Shown here in pieces: positions 46,431-58,953 of a stretch of DNA of 64,000 bases. The stretch comes from Poa pratensis. Its lineage: Eukaryota; Streptophyta; Magnoliopsida; Poales; Poaceae. Positions within the stretch are counted from its first letter, which is position 1. Every line of letters starts with the position of its first letter. The stretch covers positions 14,814,079 through 14,878,078 of the forward strand of contig CAMZMU010000123.1 of assembly GCA_947311845.1 (NCBI GenBank), in the 5' to 3' direction. Position numbers and translations under genes: made by a program. A model generated the notes under the pieces. The model saw nothing but the letters and a program-made list of their open reading frames with translations, was not told the DNA's origin and did not search any database.

Positions 46431-47192
46431 AAACCCTTCCACTTTGATTTTGCATTTTGACCTTGGAGATTTGAGAATCTATGTTTTCCATGTTAGATCT
46501 AGTTATAGGTTTGTGCCATTTTGGTAATTCAAAGTTTAGACGCTCAACCTCAACGATTAAAATAGGAAAAAAATCCATTTAAAATCGTAAGTTGGTAGAA
46601 GATCTGGCAAAGTGGATTATCAATGAGAAGTACATGCGAGGTAGGTAATCGCACAACCTTGCGATGCCCGTTTTTAAATATTAGATGGTAAGCTTCTCTG
46701 TATCAAAACCAGATCTATAAAAGAGGGCAAAAACATGAAACATGCGATTTTGCATCTCTAGGACAAAGATTCAAGTCCACTCCTTCAAAGGGACCACACA
46801 TAGGTGCATCCGCGCTACCCGATCTATCCAAAGGCACAATATTTTTGGATGTTGATGTTGTTCTTGAAGTTTTCACCAGGATATAGCACATACTTGTTTT
46901 CGGTTGCTCCATTGTCTCTCCTGACATGAAGAAAGCCCTTTTCATATTCGCGCAATAGCAGAAGACATTAGAATCCATATTGACCACACCACGTTATGTC
47001 GCTACCAGACGATGTTGTTTCTACATCTTGAGGAGTAGCACCACTGCACCGTGCGACCAAGACGCATGAACATCCATCTCCAGGACCCACGCATTTTTAG
47101 CTAGTGTGCTCGGATCTAGAAGAACCTGAGCTACAGACATATCCACACGGATCCAAACACTAGATATATCTAAGATTTTTTGCCACGAAAGG
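46431..47192. other. Flank left of the Sirevirus
   Basis: No confirmed gene. A 90-residue minus-strand frame (46715-46987) has no domain I recognise. Confidence 0.3.
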
Positions 47193-48542
47193 TGAAAGGA
47201 TCGAGTAGGTTGACTAGAGGGGGGTGAATAGGCAACTACAAATTTTCTTTTTTCTTTTAATACAAATTTGGGAATTGCTCAAATATAAGTTCTCTAGATA
47301 TGCAAATAGGTGAACAATCCTATATGATGAGCAATAAACAAGCTAGCAAGATATTCTACACAAGATAAGCTAGCAATACAAGTAAAGGAAGGTTAAGAGA
47401 TAACCACACGGTGACGCGGAGATGATTCCCGAAGTTCACTTCCCAATGAAAGCTACGTCTTCGTTGGAGCGGTGCGGGGTCACAAGTGAGCCCCGAATAG
47501 CCTTGATATGGCACACCGTATCTCCCTCGTGTTAACCTCCAATGAGGAGTTCCACGAGTCACTACATGATGCCCTTGAGGTCGGCAACAAACCTTTACAA
47601 GGATGAGGCACACTCCACAACCGAATTGGAGGCTCTCACCAAATTCCCACGGCTCCCAAAGCCACAAGAATCACAAGGCCGGGGCACGACTCCACAACTT
47701 AATTGGAGGCTCCCGGCTAGTCCCCGCGGCTCCCAAAGCCACAAGAACGACCAACGACAATCCAATGTATCAACGAACTTACAAGTTTCAAGCCCTCTCA
47801 AGAACGGAGGGGAAAATCAAATCGCTTGGGTGGAAGTGTAGATCTAGGTCAACTCTCCCAAGTCCTAGAAGGACAAGGTGTTTGAGTGGGTAGGGAGAGA
47901 GATCTAGTGAGTTGAAGCTTTCAACAATGGTGGGGGATTCAGTTCTGGTCGTGGTACCCTGTCCAAGGTAGGAGAAGGCCTTTATATAGTGCTCCCAGAT
48001 TCTAGCCGTTGCAGACAGGTTAATTGGATAATCCGATCCAAGTCAGCATCGGATAATCCGAGCAGACCATAATCGGATATTCCGGAGAACCTCAGTGTGC
48101 GGTTGCTTGTAGTCCTTAGCAGAATTCGAGCAATTCCTGACGATCGGATAATCCGAATCTTCCCAAATCGGATATTCCGGATAACTTCAGTGTGCGGTTG
48201 CTTCTAGTCCTTAGTAGAATTCCAGCAGACTTTGCAAATCGGATAATCCGAATCTTCCAACATCGGATAATCCGGATAGCTCCAGTGAGCCAGAAAATTG
48301 GTTGCTTTAAGGTCCTTAGCCGAATTCGAGTAGTCCTTGCAAATCGGATAATCCGATACATCCTTGATCGGATAATCCGATTCCCTTCAGTAACAATACA
48401 GGCTCTTTTCAACTCCCTTTTTGGATTTGATGCAAAGATGTTTTAATCACCTAAAACCTGCATCACTTGATTCACATGTTAAATCATCACTAGTGTTGTT
48501 GCCTAACACACAAAACACAAGGGATTAAGAAATGTCCTTTCA
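47193..48542 (-). repeat. 3' LTR of the Sirevirus
   Basis: 1,350 bases. A TATA box (CTATATAAAG on the minus strand, about 47981-47990) lies downstream of a palindrome array at 48026-48379 in the direction of transcription. Confidence 0.92.
48026..48379. repeat. Array of nine GGATAATCCG-type dyads in the LTR
   Basis: Near-palindromes CGGATAATCCG or CGGATATTCCG start at 48026, 48051, 48075, 48146, 48170, 48241, 48265, 48346 and 48370. They come mostly in pairs exactly 24 bases apart, and the pairs recur every 95-105 bases within a larger unit that includes AGTGTGCGGTTGCTT and GTCCTTAGC. The array sits upstream of the LTR TATA box. Confidence 0.9.
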
Positions 48543-48570
48543 ATCTCCCCCTTTTTGGTGTTAGATGACA
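48543..48570 (-). promoter_or_regulatory. Polypurine tract of the Sirevirus
   Basis: On the minus strand AAAAAGGGGGAGAT lies directly upstream of the 3' LTR, the expected plus-strand primer position. Confidence 0.8.
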
Positions 48571-49252
48571 ACACTAGGATTTGCAAGGAAAGCATAATTA
48601 TATATTATCTAGATTCCCGAGCTTAAGACATGAGAAGCTCCCCTTGAATGTGTGCATATAATTAAATTGCATTGGAATACAAATGCAACACATATAAGAA
48701 GAGGGCACCTCCAAATAGTAAGGAAACTAGATAGGAAATTTCATGGGAGACATATCAAAATAGGTTGAGCTTTGAGAGAGTACTATACCTTGTGCACAAT
48801 AGAGTAGAGATAAACCATAGCACAAGTATACAACTCATAACCATATAAGAAATCCATATGTCTCATAACTTAAGCACAAAGGTTCACACACATAAGTTCC
48901 ACATGAAAACAGAACACGAATAAGTTCGACATAAATGGACACAAGCGCAACAAGAATGGTAAAAGCATATGCTTGTGCCCGAAACCCATGCAAATCCCAC
49001 ACGGAGACCTAATAGAACTACTTCTCCCCCTTTGGCATCGAAATGCCAAAAAGGGAAAAGAGCGATGCTACGGCCCAAGTAGATCACTCCGACTCAGAGG
49101 CATCGTCATCATCAACATCGTCACCGCCATCAGCATCATCATCATCATTGTCCTCAAACTCAGCATCATCCTCTTCTGAAGACTCATAATTACGGGCACG
49201 AGTGTAGGATGGCCGGGAAGGGTCAGCAGAAGCTGTCTCTAGAAGATGAGAC
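48571..49252. other. Non-coding segment between the extra ORF and the polypurine tract
   Basis: AT-rich. Simple CATCATCATC runs at 49100-49150 encode the acidic tail only if read past the stop of the extra ORF. No separate gene is seen. Confidence 0.4.
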
Positions 49253-50906
49253 TCAAGCTGAGCCCATGGAAACTGAGAGCCCTAGCTCGTTCCACTTATC
49301 ATAAGAGAGAGGAGCAGACTCTGCGGGGTCATCTGCGAGGCGAGGAAGGTGCTTGAGAATGTTCTCCTGCCTAAGATAAGTATCATACTGTTCCCTCCGG
49401 ATGTCCGCATTCATGCACAGGATGTTCCGCTGGAACCAGTTCAGATTATTGGGCGGAGCAAAGGAAGGAACCGGAGACTGACGGGTGGCGCCACGACGTG
49501 CATCACCCATGAAGGAACCTCGGGCAGGAGCTGCAGCAGCAGAAGATGGAATGACCTCTTTCCTCTTCTGATAGACCCTCTTGTACGAATGGGGCTGCAT
49601 AGCATACTTGCTGAAGTTGTGGTTCTTCATAGTGTCCTTGATGAGCATCATGATGTAAGGAGCATAAGGAATAGTGAGCCCACTGACCATAGAGTCATAC
49701 AACTCACGAAAGATGAAATGCATCACATCCACTTTAAAATCAGCGCCAGGGTCTTCATTCTCAACAATATTTTTAGCAAGGCAAAGCAGATTCGCAAGGG
49801 GAGCGACTATATTGTCATTGTTACCTCCGCTGGGAGCAATAGTTGAGCGGAAGATGATCACAAGCTGGTCATAGAGGGGCAGGAGGCCCTGTTTTTGGCC
49901 AATAATTCCACCAGCCCCATACATGTCCTTCAATATGTTTTTATTTGGCTTCTCAACAGAGTGCATACGGTAACCACTAGGAGGAAGGTTGCTGCGGTAA
50001 GAATAGCCAAGGAGAGAAGCCATCCGAGCAAAGGAGGATGTACACTGAGTGCTACCCGACATCCATTTCATGGTCTTTTGATGGTCACTCTCGATCACCA
50101 AGGTGGAGAAAAACTGCAGAATAAGTGGCACATTGTAGGGACATTGCTTTTCAATGAGAGGAACCATGCCCATCTGTTCAATCACATCTGCAGCTTGAGC
50201 ATAACTGGCCTTGGCCTTGATATCTCGCATTTTGTAGGGCTGCATCGGGCGAATAGGGTGGTGATAGTGCAGATAGATGTCCTTGTGAATATAGAGCTGC
50301 TCCATGCACCAGAAGTTTGTATCTTCAATCTCTTCATCTCTGGGCACAGTCCTATACCAGTTGGACTGACGAACTCGGGCATAGTCAACGCTTGACATGG
50401 TCAAGTAGTTGGGGCAAGTTTCCTTGCCCTTCCTCGGAGGCCTAGAGGCAACTTGCTTCTTCTTGGCTGACAGTTTTTCTTTTCTAGCAAACTTCTTCGG
50501 AGGACTACTCGAACCACCTGTGAGATAAAGCAATAGATGGATAGCATAGATGAGTACACACAAGTCACAGAGCAAGGAATGACACTAAGTACAATAGGAG
50601 AGCATCCACAGGTTGATAATACTTAGGCCTAGGCAAATCAAAATAATTCTGAACTTAACTGTCGGAATCGGATAATCCGGTTCAAACAGAATCGGATAAT
50701 CTGATTTGGGATTTTCAGAACAGTTTGATTCGAATCCTAGGTCTAAAAGCAGATCGACACAAAATGATGCGACCCTAGTGCTCCTAGTGTGCAGGGAATG
50801 ATCAAGGGAGACTCTAAACTCAAGCAAAGCATCAATAAAACTCCAATTTACGAATCTAGATGAAGAACACCCAAGATTTGAAAATGAGAGATTTACCCTC
50901 TTCCAT
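49253..50906 (-). CDS. Envelope-position ORF of the Sirevirus (spliced)
   Basis: The main exon is 50517-49253. The frame continues upstream to 50575, but the hydrophobic start there looks like intron: a TTTATCTCACAG acceptor lies at the boundary, and a short exon ATGGAAGAGG with a GTAAAT donor ends at 50897. Spliced this way the product is about 424 residues: a Lys/Arg-rich N terminus (PKKFARKEK), a mostly helical middle and a coiled or acidic C-terminal region. There is no signal peptide or convincing membrane span in the spliced form. It resembles the plant-transposon-protein type ORF found 3' of pol in grass Sireviruses; its function is unknown. It is intact while gag and pol are broken. 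An earlier in-frame start at 51104 is an alternative. Confidence 0.6.
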
Positions 50907-51192
50907 TGAGGAAACTGCTTGGAGGAAGGAGTTCCCGGGTAGGAGGAGCACCAGATCCGGCCGAAAACCGCAAGGATTGATGGAGGGAGTCGCCGGAGAC
51001 GGCGTGGGGACGGCAGGCGGCGGTGGGGTGGAGAGAGAGTGTCGGGGGTGGAAGAAAAGCTCGTATGAGCCCTTCACCCCGACGCTCTCCAGAAATAGAG
51101 ACAAACCGCAAAATCAGATATTCCGAGTCTGACTTAGACCGGATAATCCGACGGATCGGATAATCCGATTAAGTCAGGCATCGGATATTCCG
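50662..51192. repeat. Internal CGGATAATCCG dyads around the extra ORF's 5' end
   Basis: Further copies of the LTR dyad occur at 50670 and 50694 (again 24 bases apart) inside the putative intron or leader. Others lie at about 51116, 51141, 51158 and 51183 upstream of the ORF. Confidence 0.85.
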
Positions 51193-51651
51193 ATTCTCAG
51201 AAATTCTGTGAAACAGAAAAATTCTGGCCTGCTGAACCCGTTCTCCTCACTGACATTGGTACTTCACACTCAAGCTTGCAAGAATCGAACAAGGAAATGC
51301 CAAGTTGAGTGTGTTTTCCATAAAACCAACATAAAGACCAAAATTCCAAATGATTTTCAATTAAGACCCAAAAAGAACCAACTCTTCATAAAGAAGAGGG
51401 CGGTGGCCAAGGCCACCATGTATGAGTTTGTGGTGTGACACCGCGAAGATGTATCTTGGGTTCACGGCCACTACTCGTCATTTAAGCTCACAATTCATGA
51501 AATGAAAATATAGAGACAAAATGAGTTCTTACTATCGGCATAATGGGGGGAGGGATAGTCCAATGGATTAGGACCGCACTCCCCCTATGTCCATGCCTAC
51601 ATCCAAACCAAATGAATATCGTCTAATATGGGTAGGTATGCAAGAAGTCCA

Positions 51652-54600
51652 CTAAATCCAATTGCTTATGTCCACCACATTAAGTTCTCCTCTCAACTCC
51701 TTGAATCTTGCTTCACCAAGAGGCTTTGTGAACATATCGGCGAGTTGAAGCTTGGTGTTGACATACTTGATTGCAATATCACCCTTCTCAACATGATCTC
51801 GAATAAAATGATACCGGATCTCAATATGCTTGGTCTTCCCATGAAGAACCGGATTGTGAGCAATTTTGATGGCACTTTCATTATCACATAAAAGAGGCAC
51901 TTTGTCACAAATGACACCATAATCCTTTAAAGTTTGCCTCATCCATAATAGTTGTGCACAACAACTTCCGGCGGCAATGTATTCGGCTTCGGTGGAGGAC
52001 GAGGCCACACAATTTTGCTTCTTAGAAGACCAACTCACAAGGGACCTACCAAGGAATTGGCAAGTACCCGAAGTTGATTTTCTATCCATTTTGCAACCCG
52101 CCCAATCCGCATCCGAATAACCTACAAGATCAAAGCTTGTGCCATGGGGATACCAAAGACCAAAGTTAGGAGTATCCATCAAGTATCTTAGAATCCTTTT
52201 AACCGCGGTTTCATGACTTTCCCTAGGACTTGATTGGAATCTTGCACACATACCCACACTAAACATAATATCCGGTCTAGATGCACAAAGGTAAAGCAAA
52301 GATCCAATCATAGAACGATAAAGCTTTTGATCAACTTCCTTACCATCCGGATCTAAGTGAAGATCCGCCTTGGAGTCCATGGGAAACTTATATGGCTTGG
52401 CATTGTTCATGTCAAATTTCTTGAGCATGTCCTTAATATACTTGGCTTGACATAAGAATGTTCCTTCTCGAAATTGGTGGATTTCAAAGCCAAGAAAATA
52501 ATTCAACTTTCCCATCATGGACATCTCAAATTCCTTGGTCATTAGCTTGCCAAATTGATCACTAAATTCACGGTTAGTGGAACCAAAGATAATATCATCA
52601 ACATATATTTGGCATACAAAAAATCTCCATTTACCCTTTTTGTAAAAAGAGTGGGATCTATTACCCCAATTTCAAAGCCACGGTCTACTAAGAACTCCTT
52701 GAGATGATCATACCAAGCACGTGGAGCTTGCTTGAGCCCATAAAGAGCCTTATGTAGTAAGTAGACGTGGTTAGGAAATTTAGGGTCTTCGAAACCCGGA
52801 GGTTGTTTAACATACACCAACTCATTTAGTGGACCATTTAAGAAAGCACTTTTAACATCCATTTGATATAAGACAATATTATGAGTAGATGCATAAGCAA
52901 TTAGTAAGCGAATGGATTCAAGTCTAGCAACGGGGGCATAGGTTTCACCGTAGTCGACTCCTTCGATTTGGGTGTAGCCTTGTGCAACCAATCTTGCTTT
53001 GTTGCGGATGACTTGACCATGTGAGTCTTGCTTGTTCTTAAATATCCACTTGGTTCCAATGACATTATGGCATGTGTCTTTGGGTTTTTCAACTAATGAC
53101 CATACTTTGTTGCGCTCGAAGTTGTTCAACTCTTCATGCATAGCCGCAACCCAATCCATATCTTCAAGAGCATCATATACCTTGAGAGGTTCTAAGCTAG
53201 ACAAACAAGAGACATGACCACAAAAGTTAGATAATTGTTTGCGTGTGGACACACCCCTACGAATACTCCCAAGGATATTTTCTTTGAAGTGGGAAAGATG
53301 ATCCAATTTTGATGCACGCCGGATGACCCGGCGTTCCATGGCTTGACCAATTGTTTCACCAACACAAATATCTTCATCATTGCCTTCATCTTGCTCATGG
53401 TCAACCCGAAGTGGAGTTCTTGGGTTGTGGGTTCATTATGTTCTTGTTCACCACTAGAGTTGGGTGGGTCTTGACCATCTTCTTGATCATGTGAATGAAT
53501 ATCATGTTCTTGTTCTTGGATAGTTTCTTGATCAACTATTGAGGTGGATGGCTCAACTTGAGTAGAACTTGTTCCTTCTTCTTGAGTATCATCAATAGGT
53601 CCTTCAATAGGAATAAGTTCTCCAATCCCCATAGTTCTTATGGCTTGAGATGGAGCATCATCACCTACATCATCATGATCAATATGCTCCGCTTGGGAGC
53701 CATTATCCTCGACAAACTCCACGTTCATAGATTCTTCAACACACCCGGTGGATATGTTGTAGACCCTATAAGCATGAGACTTTGCGGCATATCCAACAAG
53801 TATACCATCAAAAGATCTAGATTCAAATTTAGCAATTTTGCAACCTTTAATGTAAACATGGCATTTGCAACCAAAGACTCGAAAGTAAGATACATTTGGC
53901 TTTTTACCGGTGAGGAGTTCATATGGTGTCTTTTCCATGAGAGGACGGAAGAAGAGCCGGTTTGAGTAGTGACAAGCGGTGTTGATGGCTTCGGCCCAAA
54001 AGTTGTATGGGGAATGAAATTCGGCCATCATAGTTCTTGCCATATCAATAAGAGTGCGGTTCTTCCTTTCGGCGACACCATTTTGTTGGGGAGTATATGC
54101 AGCGGAATATTGGTGTTGAATGCCCTCCCCACTTAGGAAATCATCCATAGTGTAATTCTTGAACTCCGTACCATTGTCACTTCTAATTGCCAAAATCTTG
54201 GAGTCATATTGGCGTTGAACTAGGGTTGCAAAGTCAATGAATATCTTTTGAGTTTCACTCTTCTTCTTGATGTAGAAAGTCCAACAATATCTTGAATAAT
54301 CATCCACAATCACCAAACAATATTTCTTGCCACCAAGACTATCATATGTGGGAGGCCCAAAAGATCCATATGAAGGAGCTCCAAAGGCCTCTTAGTGGAG
54401 ATAATGGTCTTCTTGGGGTGATTCTTTTCATGCATCTTTCCGGCTATGCAAGCACTACAAGGACGATCTTTGGAAAAATTAACATCGGTTAGTCCTACCA
54501 CGTGTCCACCCTTTACAAGAGTTTGTAAATTTCTCATACCGACATGGCCTAGCCGGCGATGCCAAAGCCAACCCTTGTCGGATTTAGCCATTAGACACGT

Positions 54601-54985
54601 GGCAATTTGAGTGGTCTCTTTCGAGAAATCGACCACATACAAACCGTTCTCACGAAATCCAACAAAGGCTACTTTAAGAGATTTTGTGAAAAGGATGGTC
54701 ACGTGGTATTTATTAAAGATAACGGTGTAACCGGCATCGCATAATTGACCAACGGAAAGTAGATTATATGAAAGGGATTCAACAAGGAGGACCTTCTCAA
54801 TTGATAACTCCGGTGTGATCACCACCTTGCCATATCCCAATACCTTAAGTCTTGTATTGTTCCCAATGGTGACATGAGAGAATGAGAGTAATTGTTTCAA
54901 TAAGCCCTTTACTACTTCTTTGCTTCCGGTCATGTGAGATGAACACCCACTATCAATGAGCCATGAAGATCCACCGGAAGAAAAG
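51652..54985 (-). pseudogene. Sirevirus pol (protease, integrase, RT, RNase H), frameshifted
   Basis: Protease at about 54985 (WLIDSGCSSHMTG). GAG-pre-integrase and the HHCC-like zone WHRRLGHVGM ... CSACIAGK at 54600-54440. Integrase from 54316 with VDDYSRY, SDNGTEF and QQNGVAERKNR. RT at 53339-51652 with [11 protein letters not shown] and, split across a frameshift, the catalytic YVDD near 52600. RNase H (YSDADWAGCKMDRKSTSG, STEAEY) ends at 51652. Breaks: a one-base slip in a short A/T run at about 54359, a shift between integrase tail and RT at about 53340-53400, and a slip in an A/T run at about 52618-52623. No full polyprotein can be read. Confidence 0.9.
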
Positions 54986-54997
54986 CCCTACAATAAA

Positions 54998-57528
54998 TCA
55001 AGTCTTTGATTTAGGTACCCATTTTGGAATGGGTCCTCTTTTGTTAGTCACAAGGGTCTTTGGAACCCAAATAGCATAGTGATAATCATCTCCATATGAG
55101 GTACCAACATATTTAGCAAAAACATAACCATTTCTAGATTTCATAAGCACATATGAGGGGTTATATTTTCCGGCAAAGTCATTGTGAGTGGCATTGCCCC
55201 TTGTGGCTTTACCACCCACAATGGGTTCAACATTCTTCTTGCCCAACTCCCCCTCCTTCACAAAAATAATATCTTTTGAAGGGGAGGTAGGCATCTTCTT
55301 CTTGTTTGCCTTCTTGGACTTGGGAGCAAACCCAAGCCCTTCCTTGCTAACCACTCCCTTTTGATTGGTCAAAAGATCATTGAGGTTCTTTTCCCCTTGG
55401 ATGCAAGTGGCTAGCCCTTTTCAAGTTGGGCCTTCAACCTAGTGTTCTCCTCCATGAGAGATGCTTTAAGACATAAGGGTTAGTAGCACAAGCATTGGCA
55501 TCTTTATCATTATGAGGAGTGGTGAAGCTAGCATATATAAATTGAGCTTGTAATTTAGCATATGACCCCTTGAGCTTGGTGAGCTCACTTGAGGTCACCT
55601 TGTGGGTTTCCCTAAGTTGCTCAAAATTCTCAAGGAGTTTGTTATGACTCTCTACAAGCTCATCATTTTTAATTTTTAGATCACTAGCAACTTGAATAGA
55701 GGTTTCACGGGTTTCTTTTGCCTTGGATAAATCCTTGGCTTGGGTCTCCTCAAGTTGCTCCCGGAACACTTGTTCCTCAACAAGTTGATCTTCTAGCTCA
55801 CCAATTTTATCGGCATGATCACGTGCATGCCCCTCAAGCTCATAAATCCTATTCTCCTTCTCCTCAAGGAGGTGTTTGGCTTCTCCATATTGGTACATGA
55901 GAGCCTCAACCATTTTCTTGGTTGGACCTTGGAGCTTGTTTATAAAGAGGGTAATTGTATCCTCTTTCTCTCATTTTTCCCTACATCCTCAACACAATCC
56001 AAGAGAGATGGTTTAGAGGAGATAGTAATTTTAGGTGGGGAATTCACCTTGGTTTCCTTGGCCATGAGGCACATAGGCTTGGGATCTTGTTGTCATTTGG
56101 AGCGGAGAAAAGGGGTGCCAATGAAGGAGGAAGGTTGCCCATTGCAAGAGCCGCCATCCCCACTTCCTCACTTGTATCATCATCCTCCTCTTCGCCACCG
56201 GACTCATACTCTTCTTCATGTGTTGCGTGACAAGAGCCTTTTGAGGTTCTCTCTTGATGAGGTACTTGGGCTTGGTGAAGAACTTCTTCTTCTTTAAGAT
56301 GAGTTGGCCTCCAAAATCTTCTCTTCTCTCATAGGGGCAATCCTTCACAAGGTGATTCTCCTTTCCACAATTAAAGCACATTCTTTTCATTTGTGGGGAG
56401 AAGTTGCTCTTGATATTCTTTTTGTTCCAATACTTGGTGGCGGCAAGAGCAAGCACCTCATTGAGTTCACCCACAAAATCTTCTTCATGATGACCACTTG
56501 TGCTTTCTTCATATCTTGGATGTTCTTCCACATGAGCCTTCAAGGCAAGGTTCTTTGTGCCACGAATTTGGTTGATGGAAGACTTGGAAGTGGCCTTCAA
56601 GGTATCATAAGTGACGAATTGTGCCAATATGTCATTGGGAGACATTGTTTTGTAGTCCGCTCTCGTATGGAGATTCATCACCATATTTTCATTGTATGGA
56701 ACAATGGTCTTGAGGAACTTGGCTTTGACCCATTCATCATCCATATCTTTCTTTCCATTTTCCCTACATGCCACAACAAGCTTGGTGAGTCTTCGGAAGA
56801 GATCCGATGGTGTCTCTTCTTCTAGCATGATGAAGTTGTCCACTTGATGTTGAAGGATGGCGTCGTTGGAGCGTTGAAGGCCCTCATTTCCTTCATATAC
56901 CGATGCGAGAAAATCCCAAGCCTCCTTGGTGGTTTTGAGATTCCGCACTTGATCTTCATCATGGGCGGTCATGGCACTCTCAAGGATGTACTTGGGTTTG
57001 CATCAAGTTGTTCATCAATCTCTTCTTGCCTTGTCAAGTTGGGGGATCAACCGGGTAACCATTTAGAACCACCCTCCAAAGATGCACCGATGAGCTGCGA
57101 AAATAAGACTCCATAGATTTCTTCCAAGTGAAATAACGAGTATTATCAAGCTTAGGAGGTGGCCTACTTAGGTTGGTTATATGAGGTTGAGTGGTGGAAC
57201 TTGAGTGAGATATGAAGTAGGTGGAGCAAAGTTATGAGGAGGCTTCTCACTAGTTTTAGGTTGATCTTTGTTATCCTTAACAACCAAGGCCTCAACGTTA
57301 GAACACCGGTTGATGAGGAGGCATTTTGATTATTAATGACCCGAGTAAACACCTCGTCCACCATTTTGCCTTTCATGAACCCAAAGAGTTCAATCATGGC
57401 TTTCATGGTGACCGGGGCATTATCATCGGGGGGGTTATCCCCGCTTCACTTAGTTCTTTCTCAAGTTGTTCTTTATCATTTTTCTCTTGTTGTTCCTTAG
57501 CAAGTTTTAACTCCTCCTCGCTAGTCAT
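54998..57528 (-). pseudogene. Sirevirus gag with zinc knuckle and coiled coil, frameshifted
   Basis: Starts at the ATG at 57528 (MTSEEELKLAKEQQEKNDKE). A G/C run at about 57427-57433 shifts the frame, and a further shift lies near 57000. The clean middle frame (56972-56031) holds a UBN2-type Gag core and a CCHC knuckle (CFNCGKENHLVKDC). The next frame (55913-55434) is a strong coiled coil (EEKENRIYELEGHARDHADK ...). Then comes a basic linker to the protease. An extended coiled-coil Gag is characteristic of Sireviruses and has been linked to dynein light-chain binding in that lineage (established knowledge of the family, not visible here). Confidence 0.85.
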
Positions 57529-57566
57529 CCTCCTCTTTAGGCTGTTAAGCCCTTAATAAAGAGACC

Positions 57567-57582
57567 TTGCTCTGATACCAAT
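57567..57582 (-). promoter_or_regulatory. Primer-binding site of the Sirevirus
   Basis: Minus strand TGGTATCAGAGC lies 2 bases inside the 5' LTR, matching initiator tRNA-Met. It fixes the orientation of the element. Confidence 0.9.
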
Positions 57583-58953
57583 TGAAAGGATCGAGTAGGT
57601 TGACTAGAGGGGGGGGGGTGAATAGGCAACTACAAATTTTCTTTTTCTTTTAATACAAATTTGGGAATTGCTCAAATATAAGTTCTCTAGATATGCAACT
57701 AGGTGAACAATCCTATATGATGAGCAATAAACAAGCTAGCAAGATATTCTACACAAGATAAGCTAGCAATACAAGTAAAGGAAGGTTAAGAGATAACCAC
57801 ACGGTGACGCGGAGATGTTCTACCGAAGTTCACTTCCCAATGGAAGCTACGTCTCCGTTGGAGCGGTGCGGAGTCACAAAGTGAACTCCGAATAGCCTTG
57901 ATATGGCACACCGTATCTCCCTCGTGTTATCCTCCATGAGGAGTTCCACGAGCCACTATATGATGCCCTCGAGGTCGGCAACAAACCTTTACAAGGATGA
58001 GGCACACTCCACAACCGAATTGGAGGCTCTCACCAAATTCCCGCGGCTCCCAAAGCCACAAGAATCACAAGGCCGGGGCACGACTCCACAACTTAATTGG
58101 AGGCTCCCGGCTAGTCCCCGCGGCTCCCAAAGCCACAAGAACGACCAACGACAATCCAAAGTATCAACGAACTTACAAGCTTCAAGCCCTCTCAAGAACG
58201 GAGGGGAAAATCAAATCGCTTGGGTGGAAGTGTAGATCTAGGTCAACTCTCCCAAGTCCTAGAAGGACAAGGTGTTTGAGTGGGTAGGGAGAGAGATCTA
58301 GTGAGTTGAAGCTTTCAACAATGGTGGGGGATTCAGTTCTGGTCGTGGTACCCTGTCCAAGGTAGGAGAAGGCCTTTATATAGTGCTCCCAGATTCTAGC
58401 CGTTGCAGACAGGTTAATCGGATAATCCGATCCAAGTCAGCATCGGATAATCCGATGCCATCGGATAATCCGAGCAGACCATAATCGGATATTCCGGAGA
58501 ACCTCAGTGTGCGGTTGTTGTAGTCCTTAGCAGAATTCGAGCAATTCCTGACGATCGGATAATCCGAATCTTCCCAAATCGGATATTCCGGATAACTTCA
58601 GTGTGCGGTTGCTTCTAGTCCTTAGCAGAATTCCAGCAGACTTTGCAAATCGGATAATCCGAATCTTCCAACATCGGATAATCCGGATAGCTCCAGTGAG
58701 CCAGAAAACTGGTTGCTTTAAGGTCCTTAGCCGAATTCGAGCAGTCCTTGCAAATCGGATAATCCGATACATCCTTGATCGGATAATCCGATTCCCTTTA
58801 GTAACAATACAGGCTCTTTTCAACTCCCTTTTTGGATTTGATGCAAAGATATTTTAATCACCTAAAACCTGCATCACTTGATTCACATGTTAAATCATCA
58901 CTAGTGTTGTTGGCTAACACACAAAACACAAGGGATTAAGAAATGTCCTTTCA
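57583..58953 (-). repeat. 5' LTR of the Sirevirus
   Basis: 1,371 bases, slightly longer than the 3' LTR: it has one extra CGGATAATCCG copy at about 58455-58470 and a longer G run near 57611. TATA box at about 58375-58384 on the minus strand. Confidence 0.92.

Larger units (their letters stand above)
47193..58953 (-). mobile_element. Sirevirus-type Copia retrotransposon (11.8 kb)
   Basis: Target duplication AAAGG on both sides (47188-47192 and 58954-58958). LTRs are 47193-48542 (3' LTR) and 57583-58953 (5' LTR), both TGAAAGGA...TCCTTTCA. The element reads right to left: primer site next to the right LTR, gag with coiled coil, protease, integrase, reverse transcriptase, RNase H, then an extra ORF before the polypurine tract. 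Long LTRs, an extended coiled-coil Gag and an ORF in the envelope position are hallmarks of the Sirevirus/Maximus lineage. Gag and pol carry several frameshifts, so it is not autonomous now. The LTRs differ at several sites, making it older than the Copia element at 24373. Confidence 0.92.

Noticed and set aside
48026..48379. Regularly spaced repeats resembling a CRISPR array
   Set aside because: The repeats are short near-palindromes within a plant LTR; there are no unique spacers of constant length and no cas genes.
50517..50575. Hydrophobic N terminus of the Sirevirus extra ORF as a signal peptide
   Set aside because: It lies upstream of a good splice acceptor and is better read as intron sequence.
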